DNA of 64,000 nt from Chara braunii. Lineage: Eukaryota > Streptophyta > Charophyceae > Charales > Characeae. The stretch covers positions 1,486,107-1,550,106 of the forward strand of contig BFEA01000232.1 in assembly GCA_003427395.1 (NCBI GenBank), given 5' to 3'. Positions 29,252-38,600 of the stretch are shown in pieces. A model generated the notes under the pieces. It was not told where the DNA came from and searched no databases. It saw only the letters and a list, made by a program, of their open reading frames with translations. Each line of letters starts with the position of its first letter. Position 1 is the first letter of the stretch. A program made the position numbers and the translations under genes.

Positions 29252-29660
29252 CTCGTTTTATCATCCATCGCAACTCTTTCCTTTCCCAAGATTCCACTAA
29301 GCTCATCACGGCTTCCCGGCCTCCCTCAAGGGCCTCAACCGCCATTGCTATTAGTTCCTCCTTCGGTCCTACTATTGCTCTCCACGAATCTCTCTCCTCT
29401 TTACGACCTCGAGTGGTTCTGCTACTACGGCAGGTGTCCCCTTCTCCAAAGTCCGGATCAAAAGTTCTTCTGACGTGCATTCTTCGCCCATCATTTCGTT
29501 ATCCACCGCAAGAGTTCCTCCGTCGTATTAAAGGAACGCGTCTATGGGTTCCGCATCCTCCACCCCTTCAGGAGTGATGCAGACCCGACTCAGTCCATCT
29601 GCCTTGTTTCTGATTCCAGCAATTCGTTCGATCTTGCAATCGAACTGCCAGAAAAATCAT
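29232..29660 (-). pseudogene. pol: Element B end of RNase H and acidic tether
   Basis: After TGA 29657-29659 the RNase H frame continues with a stretch ending KADGLSRVCITPEGV, the usual end of the domain, then an acidic linker (EEELLIR-like, and EEGDTC in another phase). Several stops or frame changes are present. It corresponds to 8557-9027 of element A. Confidence 0.5.
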
Positions 29661-29983
29661 ACCCATCTCCCCACCGTCGGATCGATAGGCCTGTAGTTCT
29701 TTAAGGCCCCTGCAACATTCGTCGGATCGATCCTTAAGATGAACCGTCTCCCAAATAGGTAGGCCTGGAAGGTCTTGAGGCAATGTAAGATGGCTAAGAC
29801 CTCCTTTTTGAACTGCGAGTACCTCGGTTCTGCGGAGTTCAGGGTTCTACTCTCGAACCTAATTGGCCTCTCTTTTCCTTCCTCATCCCTTTGAATCAGT
29901 ACGCCTCCTACGGCCAAGGGTCCTCCATTCGTTTCTAGGATGAATGGTCGTCCTACCTCATCATTAAAGCAGGGTGCCGACAA
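29657..29983 (-). CDS. pol: Element B RNase H domain
   Basis: Contains FILETNGGPLAVGGVLIQRD (the first Asp position is Asn here), SQFKKEVLAILHCLKTF (Glu) and FILRIDPTN. It digests template RNA during reverse transcription when active. ETNG in place of E-x-D-G suggests loss of one catalytic Asp. The frame ends at a stop where aromatic residues follow. Confidence 0.75.
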   Translation of the reverse strand: MSAPCFNDEVGRPFILETNGGPLAVGGVLIQRDEEGKERPIRFESRTLNSAEPRYSQFKKEVLAILHCLKTFQAYLFGRRFILRIDPTNVAGALKNYRPIDPTVGRWV

Positions 29984-30009
29984 GGCGACCTGCTCCTATG
30001 TCAGTATGT

Positions 30010-30471
30010 CCTTGAGGGTTTGGACGGCTCCTCCGTCCAATCCATGGTCCCTTCTTCTCTGATCATAGCTCGGATCGGCTCAGCAATCTTGGCAAAATTC
30101 TTAATGAAGATCCTCCAAAAGCCGACCACGCCTAGGAATGCTCTTACCTCCGTTCTCGTGCGCAGGGGTGTTGGCCACTATGATATCTTGTCTGTCTTCA
30201 CCGGATTTGGCTTCCTACCGTAAGCACCGCAGCGAGATCCTAGTATAGTTACTTCCGGTATTGCTAGAATACTCTTTGGTCCACTAGCCGTGATGTTGTA
30301 TACTAGGAACCGGTGGAGTAAGTCTTTGATGTCTTGTACGTGGTCCCATACAAGCCTTCGGATTCCTGGCTGGACTTCTGTCTCGTCCTTCTCCTGCGCG
30401 CCTTTGATCGGATTGTCATCGATGTAGGGCTCGCACTTCTCTGGGAACATGTCCCCGGCTACGGCGAACAT
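30010..30471 (-). pseudogene. pol: Element B reverse transcriptase palm and connection
   Basis: 30178-30471 has EPYIDDNPIKG, the catalytic YxDD box, then RRLVWDHVQDIKDLLHRF and EVTILGSRCGAYGR. It stops at TAG 30178-30180 and continues in phase with WPTPLRTRTEVRAFLG and RIFIKNFAKIAEPI, the usual connection region, until a frameshift near 30010. It shares the IDDNPxKG signature with element A. Confidence 0.75.
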
Positions 30472-30474
30472 TCT

Positions 30475-30774
30475 TCATTGCGCTTTGGCTACCGCGTTCG
30501 TAAAACCCATAGGGGTCACCTGCATCTGCAACTGGCCTACGGGGGTGTGCATTGCGGTGTACGGCCTGTCCCGGACATCCAATGGAAGCTGGTCGTACCC
30601 TGAATACAGATCGACCAGGGAGTAAATGCTCCAACCGGCGTGCGCTTCTGCTAATAAATCAGCCTGAGGTAGCGAGTCAGCATCCCGGATGGTTACAACA
30701 TTCAACTTTTGCAGATCCTGAATCCACCTTAGTGTCTTGTTGGGATTCCGAAAGGACGAACCACCGGTTTGCAT
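30475..30774 (-). CDS. pol: Element B reverse transcriptase, fingers/palm
   Basis: Has TLRWIQDLQKLNVVTIRDAD, YSLVDLYSGYDQLPLD (first catalytic Asp) and VTPMGFTNAVAKAQ. It ends at TGA 30475-30477 but continues in phase with RMFAVAGDMFPEK, so the stop is probably CGA to TGA. Element A keeps the same blocks in a damaged frame, so B serves as the better reference. Confidence 0.8.
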   Translation of the reverse strand: MQTGGSSFRNPNKTLRWIQDLQKLNVVTIRDADSLPQADLLAEAHAGWSIYSLVDLYSGYDQLPLDVRDRPYTAMHTPVGQLQMQVTPMGFTNAVAKAQ

Positions 30775-31132
30775 ATGGCGACGCCGTAGGTTCTGCGACG
30801 AAGGAGTCCATCTTTGCTCGAAGAAGGTCTGCCACTTCCCCCACTATCCCAAATTCATAGGTCGGACCCTTGTCATTCCAACACTTATGCTCTACCGTGT
30901 GGATTCTGACCGGAGGAATCAGCTTCGCGTCCAGCCGCCCCTTTTGGTGATCACTAAAGGCAAATGCCAGGTGAAACTCCTGGCAGGTTTTTTTTATCAG
31001 GCGGGTTTCTTCTTCCATTAAGAATCCGTCTATCCCTATCTTCATTGTGCTAGTTACCTCGTCCGGTATCCGATGCCCTTCCGTCACTCTTCTCTCTTGG
31101 ATTACTCGAAGGACTTCCTCATCCTTCTCCAT
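30677..31132 (-). CDS. pol: Element B reverse transcriptase, N-terminal part
   Basis: Has RIPDEVTSTMKIGIDGFL, FSDHQKGRLDAKLIPPVRIH and AEPTASPYANRWFVL, the opening of the RT domain. Near 30745 the frame slips, and the overlapping frame ending at 30475 continues the domain. It aligns with 7130-7470 of element A. Confidence 0.7.
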   Translation of the reverse strand: MEKDEEVLRVIQERRVTEGHRIPDEVTSTMKIGIDGFLMEEETRLIKKTCQEFHLAFAFSDHQKGRLDAKLIPPVRIHTVEHKCWNDKGPTYEFGIVGEVADLLRAKMDSFVAEPTASPYANRWFVLSESQQDTKVDSGSAKVECCNHPGC

Positions 31133-31185
31133 AGCATCGTCCTTTGATATCGCTAGCAGGATCGAGACCGACTTTGCCTTCTTCC

Positions 31186-31503
31186 CTACCGGCTTGTACT
31201 TTCGAACACGTTCTTCCGGGATCTTTCTCCTAAAAAATGAACGACCGGGATTGCCCTCGTCGCCTCTACGATTCGTGGTTGAATACTAACTAATTTCCCA
31301 TTCAGACAATATCCATTTTGCACCTCTCCTTCGAATTTGGCCAAGGCCGCCGAGTCCACTCCTACCTTGTGGTATCTGAGGGTCTTGATGAGCTGTAACA
31401 AATCGGGGATTTCGAGTGCGACTTCCAGCATGTCCATGCGTACTTCTTTCCGTTTGGGCAGGCTGGCACCGAGTTTGACTTCTGACTCCTTTTCTGCTAC
31501 CAT
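31186..31503 (-). CDS. pol: Element B protease-RT spacer
   Basis: About 105 codons between the Gag-protease frame and RT. It includes LPKRKEVRMDMLEVALEIPD and VHFLGERSRKNVFES. No domain is recognised. It occupies the same position as 6670-7079 in element A, although the sequences have diverged strongly. Confidence 0.45.
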   Translation of the reverse strand: MVAEKESEVKLGASLPKRKEVRMDMLEVALEIPDLLQLIKTLRYHKVGVDSAALAKFEGEVQNGYCLNGKLVSIQPRIVEATRAIPVVHFLGERSRKNVFESTSR

Positions 31504-31524
31504 AACACCTAAGACTTCGTCCTC

Positions 31525-33027
31525 CTACTTCCTCTTCTTCTGGGGCGGGCCCATCTTGATCCATTCCTTCTTGTTGAATGCCTCCTCAATCATAATTTCT
31601 ACCCTTTCTCTCAAGCCCTCCATCCGCGCGAAAGCCCCTTTTCGTGCGCTATCTTCGAATGACGGCGACCATGTTGCCAACTTTCCCATCGGAGGATCTT
31701 CTCCCGTCCCGAGGAGTCGGAGGAGCTCACCCCGGCCGGTCACTGGGTCCTCTATGTCTACCATGTACGCGCCATCGTGCAAGTGCATGCCTATCATTTC
31801 TACGTTTCCGCACCATGGTCTCTCGAGGATTATGTCGTGATCCATTTCCTCTATTACGGTCATCTGCTGAAACGACCAGATCGATTCCCTGACGCCTGCC
31901 TTGACTGCGCACTTCGTGACATACCCAGCGAAAGAAATTTCCCCACCGGCTCCTCGGATGCTCCCTGTTACTTCCTTATTTACCGTACAGTCCGTGATTG
32001 TCGCGAAATCTCTCCTTGTGAGAGTGATTTCCGCTCCCCCGTCTACTAATGCGTCGGTATGATGAGTCCCGATCTGGATTTTCAACTTCCCTACGGGTAG
32101 CGCGTGGAAGCTGAGCTTTGTCCCAGGAGGTGCCCTCATGACTTTGCCACCTTCTCGGTCTACCAAGCTCAAGCGGATGTCCGCAAAGGCCTTCTCGAGA
32201 TCCTCCAAATCCCCGCGACTCCTTTGAAGGTTAACGGCTTCTTGTGGCGCTTCCTCCTCTTCTCCTCCTTCCGACGATTCGGGGTTTTCGTCTATCTCTA
32301 CTCGCCGTCGCGTCAACAATTGTCTAAGCCCTTTGAGCAACCTAGGGTTGGCCTGCAGCAGGGTCTGAAACGACATCGATACCATGGTTCCTAGTAATTT
32401 GCTAAGGGTGTCGTCGATCTCAGGCATAGTTAAGATCGGGATTTTGTATCTAAACTTCTTTTTAGCAGCGGTAACTTTGTCTGTAGGCTCCTCTTCCCTT
32501 GGCTTCCCGTAGACTTTCTCTGGTTCCCCGACCTCGGGCTCTGCCTGGGGCACGGAGCCTCCAGCAACTTCCTCCATTACGGTGTCACTGATAATTCTTC
32601 TCCCAGCCATCCCTAGTCGAGTGGTCGCGTTCACCCTATCGTGTCCGTCGTTTTCCCAAATGAAGTTGACTTGCGGCCCGCGGCCCCGAAGTTGATCCCA
32701 TATGATATCGACCACCGGCTCATCTTCTACGACTGTTATTTCTAGCCCATTGAGCATGATAACAGCTCGCCGCATCCCCCCTAGCGAGTTCCAATTCACC
32801 CGTTCTCCCTGTGGTCCGAATATCTCTCCCTTTAATGACCTGGTACATCTCCTTTTTAATATATCATGGTTGAGTTTTGGACATGCACGCACATAATGTC
32901 CCATCGTGGTGCAGTACTTGCATTGCTCGCTAGCAGGATCTCTCCGTCCGAATCCTTGATTGGTTACGCCTGGCGGACCTACGGCTTTCTTGGGAGGGAG
33001 GGAGGGCGGGTCGGGATACTTGCGCAT
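31525..33027 (-). CDS. pol: Element B nucleocapsid-protease polyprotein
   Basis: A 500-codon frame with its CCHC zinc knuckle CKYCTTMGHYVRAC near residue 38, a long linker, and an aspartic protease near residues 320-430 (ALVDGGAEITLTRRD, later MDHDIILERPW). The active site reads D-G-G rather than D-S/T-G, and the LGR-type motif reads LERPW, so activity is doubtful. A DPVTG motif follows the protease, as in A. It overlaps the upstream Gag frame by 98 bases in another phase, which could be a programmed frameshift or an indel. Confidence 0.75.
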   Translation of the reverse strand: MRKYPDPPSLPPKKAVGPPGVTNQGFGRRDPASEQCKYCTTMGHYVRACPKLNHDILKRRCTRSLKGEIFGPQGERVNWNSLGGMRRAVIMLNGLEITVVEDEPVVDIIWDQLRGRGPQVNFIWENDGHDRVNATTRLGMAGRRIISDTVMEEVAGGSVPQAEPEVGEPEKVYGKPREEEPTDKVTAAKKKFRYKIPILTMPEIDDTLSKLLGTMVSMSFQTLLQANPRLLKGLRQLLTRRRVEIDENPESSEGGEEEEAPQEAVNLQRSRGDLEDLEKAFADIRLSLVDREGGKVMRAPPGTKLSFHALPVGKLKIQIGTHHTDALVDGGAEITLTRRDFATITDCTVNKEVTGSIRGAGGEISFAGYVTKCAVKAGVRESIWSFQQMTVIEEMDHDIILERPWCGNVEMIGMHLHDGAYMVDIEDPVTGRGELLRLLGTGEDPPMGKLATWSPSFEDSARKGAFARMEGLRERVEIMIEEAFNKKEWIKMGPPQKKRK

Positions 33028-34471
33028 GCATAACCAGTAGCACGTTCTCTACCCTTTCAATCTTGTTGTCGACTCCGTGCACTCGTTCATGTAAATTTTC
33101 AGTCCCCTTTTTTACCTTGTCGCCCGTCCTACCGGTCAGATTTATGACTTCCCCTTCTTTGAGCAAGGCTAATATCTCGGTCACTACAGTCTTTTTGGCC
33201 AGATCTGTTACCGTATTGAAATCAACATCCCTGGTGTTTACGAACTTGCTCGTCTGTTGGTAAGCCGACAAGATCTTGTCTTTGTCGAATTCGGAGAACT
33301 GCCTTAGGAAGTACTTACTCATTATCCGGTCCGTGACCCCGGGGATCCTTAATGCTACTCGGGTAAATTCCCATAGGAAGTCATCGTACGTTGCGAAGTT
33401 CTTCCTTTGAACTGCTGCTAAGTTGGCCTCTGTTGCAATCTTCTCCGCCACTATAAATTTCCTCATCATCACATCCCGGATCTCCTTCCAAGACCGGCTC
33501 GCGGCCACAATGGCCATTACGTCCCGCCCTAGGCTCAATGACACATGCTGTCCTAGGTGGTCCATCTTTTCTTCTTCGGTCCATTTCAGCAACGCATCTA
33601 GGTTCTCATAATCGATTAGGAACTCCGTGATGTTCGCCCCGTCGAACGTCAACTTTTTCTTAGCGTCCGCTAGGTAGCCCTGATTTTTATTTAGTGCTCG
33701 CTCGAGGGATGATACTATCTTCCTAAGGCCGCCTTCGGAGCTACTGGCCTCGCCCGCCATACTGGTATCCGGTCCTTCCTTGCCGGTCTTCTGTCCCTCC
33801 CTAGTCTTTGCAGTTCTTTTCGGGTCGAACCATCCCAACACCCTTTCCCTGAGACTCCAGAGCCCTTCACACCCTCGCGTTACCGCTGGCATGGTCGGCA
33901 GGCGGCTAGACCTACTATCTATGGCTGGTGGGTTCGTAACTTTCTCCGCTTCCATCCCCGGAGAGTTATCTCTCTCTTTCCTTCTTTTGCTCGGTGTTCC
34001 CCCACGGTCACTACCCTTATCCCCTTGCCCAATTCCGCCTCGTTCAGTCCTCCGTTCGTCCCGCGGTTCTTCCTGCAGAGGGCATTCTTCGTTCCCAGTC
34101 ATCATTTCCTCGATCAATCTTGCCTTGTACTCCACGATCCTTTTTTCTATCTCCGCTAGTTTGCGCCTCGCATCCATGACCGTTACTTTCTTAGACACAA
34201 CTCCCTCTGAATTCTGGGAGCTTGTCCTATCCTTATTCCTGCCCTCCTTGGTTTCCTGAGTCCCTTGCCTGCTTCCCCCGGCTTTCCCCGAGCTTTCTCC
34301 TGAGGAGATTTCCTTCCGGTTCCCTTTGGTACGATATGGATTTATCGATTTTCTGTCTTTCCGCCCCTCTTCGCTTTGTACGGCACTGCCTCCTAAGCCT
34401 GGTCCTCCTTCGCTCTTATGGTTATCCATCTCATCCTCCATTGCCATTTTGCCTAGTTCTACATAAGCCAA
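32930..34471 (-). CDS. gag: Element B Gag (N-terminal and capsid part)
   Basis: A 513-codon frame, with its first ATG about eight codons in. The first half is low in complexity and very charged (Lys/Glu/Gly/Ser). The capsid domain follows from about residue 270: LTFDGANITEFLIDYENLD, SRSWKEIRDVMMRKFI and FATYDDFLWEFTRVALRIPG. This matches the gag layout of element A (FDGTKVREFLEDYD). It lies directly downstream of four tandem accessory modules. Confidence 0.8.
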   Translation of the reverse strand: MAYVELGKMAMEDEMDNHKSEGGPGLGGSAVQSEEGRKDRKSINPYRTKGNRKEISSGESSGKAGGSRQGTQETKEGRNKDRTSSQNSEGVVSKKVTVMDARRKLAEIEKRIVEYKARLIEEMMTGNEECPLQEEPRDERRTERGGIGQGDKGSDRGGTPSKRRKERDNSPGMEAEKVTNPPAIDSRSSRLPTMPAVTRGCEGLWSLRERVLGWFDPKRTAKTREGQKTGKEGPDTSMAGEASSSEGGLRKIVSSLERALNKNQGYLADAKKKLTFDGANITEFLIDYENLDALLKWTEEEKMDHLGQHVSLSLGRDVMAIVAASRSWKEIRDVMMRKFIVAEKIATEANLAAVQRKNFATYDDFLWEFTRVALRIPGVTDRIMSKYFLRQFSEFDKDKILSAYQQTSKFVNTRDVDFNTVTDLAKKTVVTEILALLKEGEVINLTGRTGDKVKKGTENLHERVHGVDNKIERVENVLLVMHAQVSRPALPPSQESRRSARRNQSRIRTERSC

Positions 34472-34903
34472 AGGATTCCCAGGACAAACGCAGCGCGAGG
34501 CATTTTAGGTTCCCTAGGTTCCAGCTTTGTTGACTTATCTTTATTCGGAAAAATAGCCTTCTCCCCATTTCCGTTTCCTGATTGCTTCCCTGAGAAGAAA
34601 CCACGTCTGGCTCTGCTGCCTTACCGAGCTAAATGGGTGTGACTTAGTTTCCTTTATGACAGGCTCATTTAGAGCGCCCTTGTCCCGTCGGCCGATGCGT
34701 AGGAGTCCGGGTTAGGCACCCTGCTAGAGAAAGTTTTCTCGAGCAGTATTCCCCCTTTTTTTCTCCTCCAGGGTCATGGCAACCATTAGGAGTCTACCCT
34801 CCCTCCTTTATTTTCTAGCGGGTTTTGATCGTCCGGGTCCGAGGTCCCTTCTTATTTCCGTAGCGACGATACTTGATTTGCCCTATTGGCCCGCCCCCGA
34901 GTG
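34472..34903. other. Spacer between pre-gag array and gag of element B
   Basis: About 430 bases without a supported gene. The sequence is C- and T-rich on the plus strand. It may hold the leader and translation signals for gag, but nothing specific is visible. Confidence 0.4.
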
Positions 34904-35640
34904 CTAGTCCCGTTCTCGCCCTCGTGGCCCTTCCGGCTCGGTAGGCTCCTCGAATAGTTGAGTCACCCCTGCTAGACAACTCTCTCCTATTTCGATTTCC
35001 CTTTGGATTATGTGTTCGTATTCCGCCCAGGCTAGCCGTGGCAACCCAAATATCAAAATATGGATAACTTCCAGTAACTCGCGGACCCTATTTCCCCAGA
35101 ACGGCCCATGTTCCACAGAAACATCGTAGAACATCCCGATCGTCTGAAAGGGGAAGTGGTCTACCCAGACTAGTCTGCCAACTCCTGTACCCTCGCGACG
35201 CTCCCGAAGATGAGGTCTATCATAAATCGGGGGACTCGGCACCTCAGCGGTGTGGTTGGTGCCCTGAATTCCCTCCAACCTCCCATTTCCACCCTGGTAA
35301 GTAAATCCATGTTTCTCCTACCCCTGACTGATTGTCCTATCCGTGTCAATACTCGGGCCGCCCTCTGAAAGACCGGAGCCAACTTGTGGCCTTGCGCTAT
35401 TCCTATCCCCAATAAGTGTAAGCCAACCTCGGGTAGGTATAGGACTCTGGTTACCTCTAAATTGGAGAACATATCATCCCCAGGCCCTTGGTTGAGTCTC
35501 ATCCCCGTCCACCGACATTCCACCAACATGAAGGCGCTGTCTCTTCCTAGGGTCATGGCCCGCCATTCTACGTCGAAACCCTGGAAGTTGGAATTTGACG
35601 AAAGGAACACTTCCCATCGCCCGCCGTTATTCTAGGGCGG
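34904..35640 (-). pseudogene. Pre-gag type II module, copy B4 (next to gag)
   Basis: Two overlapping frames, 35170-35610 and 34904-35278, form one module split by a frameshift near 35180. The N-terminal lobe has FMLVECRWTG, VTRVLYLPEVG and LLTRVEMGGWREFRAP; the C-terminal lobe has VPRFMIDLIFGSVARV, then IGMFYDVSVEHGPFWGNRV. The order matches B1-B3. Function unknown; no catalytic motif is seen. Confidence 0.6.
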
Positions 35641-35805
35641 TCCGGGATACCGGGGCTGGCGCTCCATTCGCACACGTCTTGCTGCCATTGCTGTCTTAGC
35701 ATTCCCTGCATAGTCCACATAGAAAGGATTACAGTCGATCCTCAGTAAACGCCCACCTACTACCCCCTTACCCTTTGTGTTCTCATTCTTCTTCTCTGGT
35801 CCTAG

Positions 35806-36585
35806 CTATTCATCCATATCCCCACGAGCAGCAACCTCCGCTGGCTGCTCGTACAGCCGGTAAAGGTCATCTATGTAGGTCGCGCCCCGACCTACTTCCC
35901 GCCTGATGACTCCCCACATGGCCTCATCACTTATTTGCGGAATCCCTGGCCTAGTATTCACTGCTGCCCGTAGTATGCAAAACACCTCGTGCCCTTGTTC
36001 GTCTTCAAAAGGTCTCATCTCTAGGAAGGCCCGATAGTATTCCCGATACATCAATGCTTCATCAACATTTAGCCTAGTTATGGCAGCTACCGCCTGCTCC
36101 ACTCGCTCTATGCCTCCCATTCGTCTTAGTAAAAAGGGTGGTAGACTCATGCGTATGACCTCATTTGGCAACCTAAAGTCCCCTGCCGCGACGACTTTTA
36201 CCTCAGCCGTCACGTCATCTCGTTCTGGATTCGCGAACTCAAACCCCTCCCGCCAGGTTATTTGCCACGCTCCTTCGAACATTCGCACGAGGTCGTCCCT
36301 GGAAGCCAAGGCAATCCCAAAGGCCCGCCATCCTTTCTCCAACAGGTGTAGGGATCTTGTCGCATGTACACGCCCTGGGAGGTCCAGATTTAAGCCCCCG
36401 AACTCCCCCCTCGCACGCCATTCCAACTCTACTACTAGATACACCGTGTCTTCCACCAACTCTACCCCCACCCAGTCCATTACCGGGTTACTTACCACAT
36501 TTCTTGTCGGCAAGCTTATTTCGACCCTGCCCCCTGATGCTCTGGGTGGCAGGATCCCGCGAGGCCTATCCCCCCAGAATGTCAT
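35806..36585 (-). CDS. Pre-gag type II module, copy B3 (intact)
   Basis: The only uninterrupted type II module: 259 codons, with an ATG-like start at MTFWGDRPRG. Order of parts: DWVGVELVEDTVYLVVELEW (strand-rich), then VHATRSLHLLEKGWRAFGIA, RDDLVRMFEGAW, VKVVAAGDFRLP, SLPPFLLRRMGGIERV, EYYRAFLEMRPF and VGRGATYIDDLYRLYEQP. It looks like a folded two-lobe protein. No family is recognised and no signal peptide is present. Flanked by homologous copies on both sides, all reading toward gag, so it probably arose by tandem duplication. Confidence 0.65.
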   Translation of the reverse strand: MTFWGDRPRGILPPRASGGRVEISLPTRNVVSNPVMDWVGVELVEDTVYLVVELEWRARGEFGGLNLDLPGRVHATRSLHLLEKGWRAFGIALASRDDLVRMFEGAWQITWREGFEFANPERDDVTAEVKVVAAGDFRLPNEVIRMSLPPFLLRRMGGIERVEQAVAAITRLNVDEALMYREYYRAFLEMRPFEDEQGHEVFCILRAAVNTRPGIPQISDEAMWGVIRREVGRGATYIDDLYRLYEQPAEVAARGDMDE

Positions 36586-36899
36586 TTGTCAGGCCATCTT
36601 GCAACGTCCTTTTTCCTGCTCCCTTAGTCCGATTGTTGCACCCACCGAGATTCTGTGTCTTTCGTGCTTTAGTCCTTCAACACTCTCTACCTATCGTACA
36701 CCGGTTCTTGCCGCTATCCCTGCCCCATATACGTACAAACATTTTTTCCCTTTCCTGGTTGTTAATACCTCCCCCTTGTTTTCAATCCCCTCGCACCCCC
36801 TGCTAACTAATCTACACGCCCCTTTCTTATGTTACACCCTAATCCACATGCATCCTCCATACTTTGACCTCCCCGCGACGTTCGATTCCTCGCCCCTTT

Positions 36900-37640
36900 T
36901 TAGTCGAACCACAGTACCTCAAACAATTTAAAAACATCATCCACGTAGGATGGAGCGGTCGCCGCCTTTCGGCTGACTATAACGTCCCAAGCCTCCGCGT
37001 CTACCTTTAGGCGGTCATACTTGCCTATCCTTAGGACAGTGAGGATCTCCCCGGCTTTGTCTCCGTAGAAGGGCCCGTATTTTAATGAGATCTTATAGAA
37101 CTCCTCAGTCAGCTAGGCACACTCTATATGCACTTCTTTCATGGAGTCGACTACTTCTTAAATGTGCTCAAAACCCCCAAACCACTCGGCTACGAACTCA
37201 GGCACCCAAGCCGTTGTTCGTAGGCTGGGAGGCTTGAGTTCCTTCCATCCTCCCATCACAATTCTGCTACTAGCTTCGTCCCATCCCTCGTTGGCGAACC
37301 TCTTGCCTTCTTTTCGGGTTTGCGCCTCTGCATCCCTAGAAGCCACATTCGATCATGTCCCGTTGCTAACATAATGCAAAATAGGCGCCACCCGTCTTCG
37401 AAAAGAACGACCGTCCCGAATAATTTTACCTTGCCTTTCGCTATCTCATCCCAGCCTTCCTCTTCCCTTACCGCATTCCAAATCCTCTCTATCCGTACAT
37501 ATAATAGCCCCCGGACAACCTCAAACCCAACCCAGTCGCACGTGGTCCCCCTCCACTCGTTTTCTGTCGGTATAGGCAATATCTTTTTTTTCTTGATGGT
37601 GATTCTGATCTCCTCCTCTGAGTCGCCTTGGTTCCCAACC
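36900..37640 (-). pseudogene. Pre-gag type II module, copy B2
   Basis: Frames 37256-37579 and 37158-37346 overlap and carry successive parts: CDWVGFEVVRGLLYVRIERI, VVLFEDGWRLFCIMLATG, then SRIVMGGWKELKPPSL and VPEFVAEWFGGFEHI. After two stops the tail continues to 36900 with EEFYKISLKYGPFYGDKAGE and VDDVFKLFE. The order equals B3. Broken by at least one frameshift. Confidence 0.55.
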
Positions 37641-37742
37641 CTTGAAGGTGTATTCCATCATCCTTTCCTCTCTAGTCATCTTTCTCCTTCCTGCACAATA
37701 CCAGGTCACCCGTTCTCCCTAAGTTAAGTTACCCCACCCCCC

Positions 37743-38600
37743 TTAGAAGTCTTCGTCCTCTATCTCATCATCTTCGTCCTCATCACTGAAGTCGTCCTCT
37801 TCGTTATAGAACAACTCCTTCACCCCTTGCAGAAATGTCTCCCCTATTGCCACATTTTTTTAGACTATCCCCCAATGCACAGAGCTAGAGACAAAAACAT
37901 TGTCTATGCTAAGACAGTTTAGTATCTCGGTCAGCTCGTCCGCCCAGTTCCCCTCGAACAGCCCCATTTCTACCGACAACCGAAAGAAATTTTGCCTAGC
38001 GCACTAGTATAGTCCAAGGTTCATCATGGACTGGCATATCCGTACTAACCTGCTCAGGGTTCCAAAAACCGCATCCACTAGGAAGGGAGGCAGCACACAT
38101 CGCATGGTTCTGACAGGTCGCCTCATGCTTCCTCTATCCCCAAGTTCCACTCGCACATCTACCCTTTCCATTTTCATTTCCCTCCGTTGACACACAACCC
38201 ACACAACCTCCGCTTCTGACTTCCTAAACAACTCGTCCGGTGTATTCGCGAGTGCCAATTCTATGACCATAGCATTCTCCCCACCTTGCGACAAGTAGAC
38301 CCACCCCCGGGCTTCCACCGTCCTTCGGAATTCCAAATCCATTAAACTTGGCGACAACCTCGTCAAGCTGACATTAGTCCATACTGTCTCTATCCAAAGA
38401 AATGCGTTCTCCCCTTTCAGCATTGCCGTTTGATACGCTGGTTCAAGGTCCGTCCACGCTCCATCTTCCGGGGGGACGACCGATACCCCTTCCTTCACAT
38501 CTATTGGCATTTCCGGGCCGCTGGTATAGATCGGGGAAGGCAACCATCGCTCCATCTTGTTTCCAAACACCCGACCCCTATTTTCATAAAAGAGCGTCAA
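37743..38600 (-). pseudogene. Pre-gag type II module, copy B1 (furthest from gag)
   Basis: ORF 38004-38600 has AFLWIETVWTNVSLT, VEARGWVYLSQGGENAMVIE, PDELFRKSEAE and VLPPFLVDAVFGTLSRLVRI. After TAG 38004-38006 the same frame runs on with NFFRLSVEMGLFEGNWADE and GETFLQGVKELFYNEEDDF, ending in an acidic tail of alternating Asp and Glu. One further stop interrupts it. Same part order as B2-B4. Confidence 0.6.
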
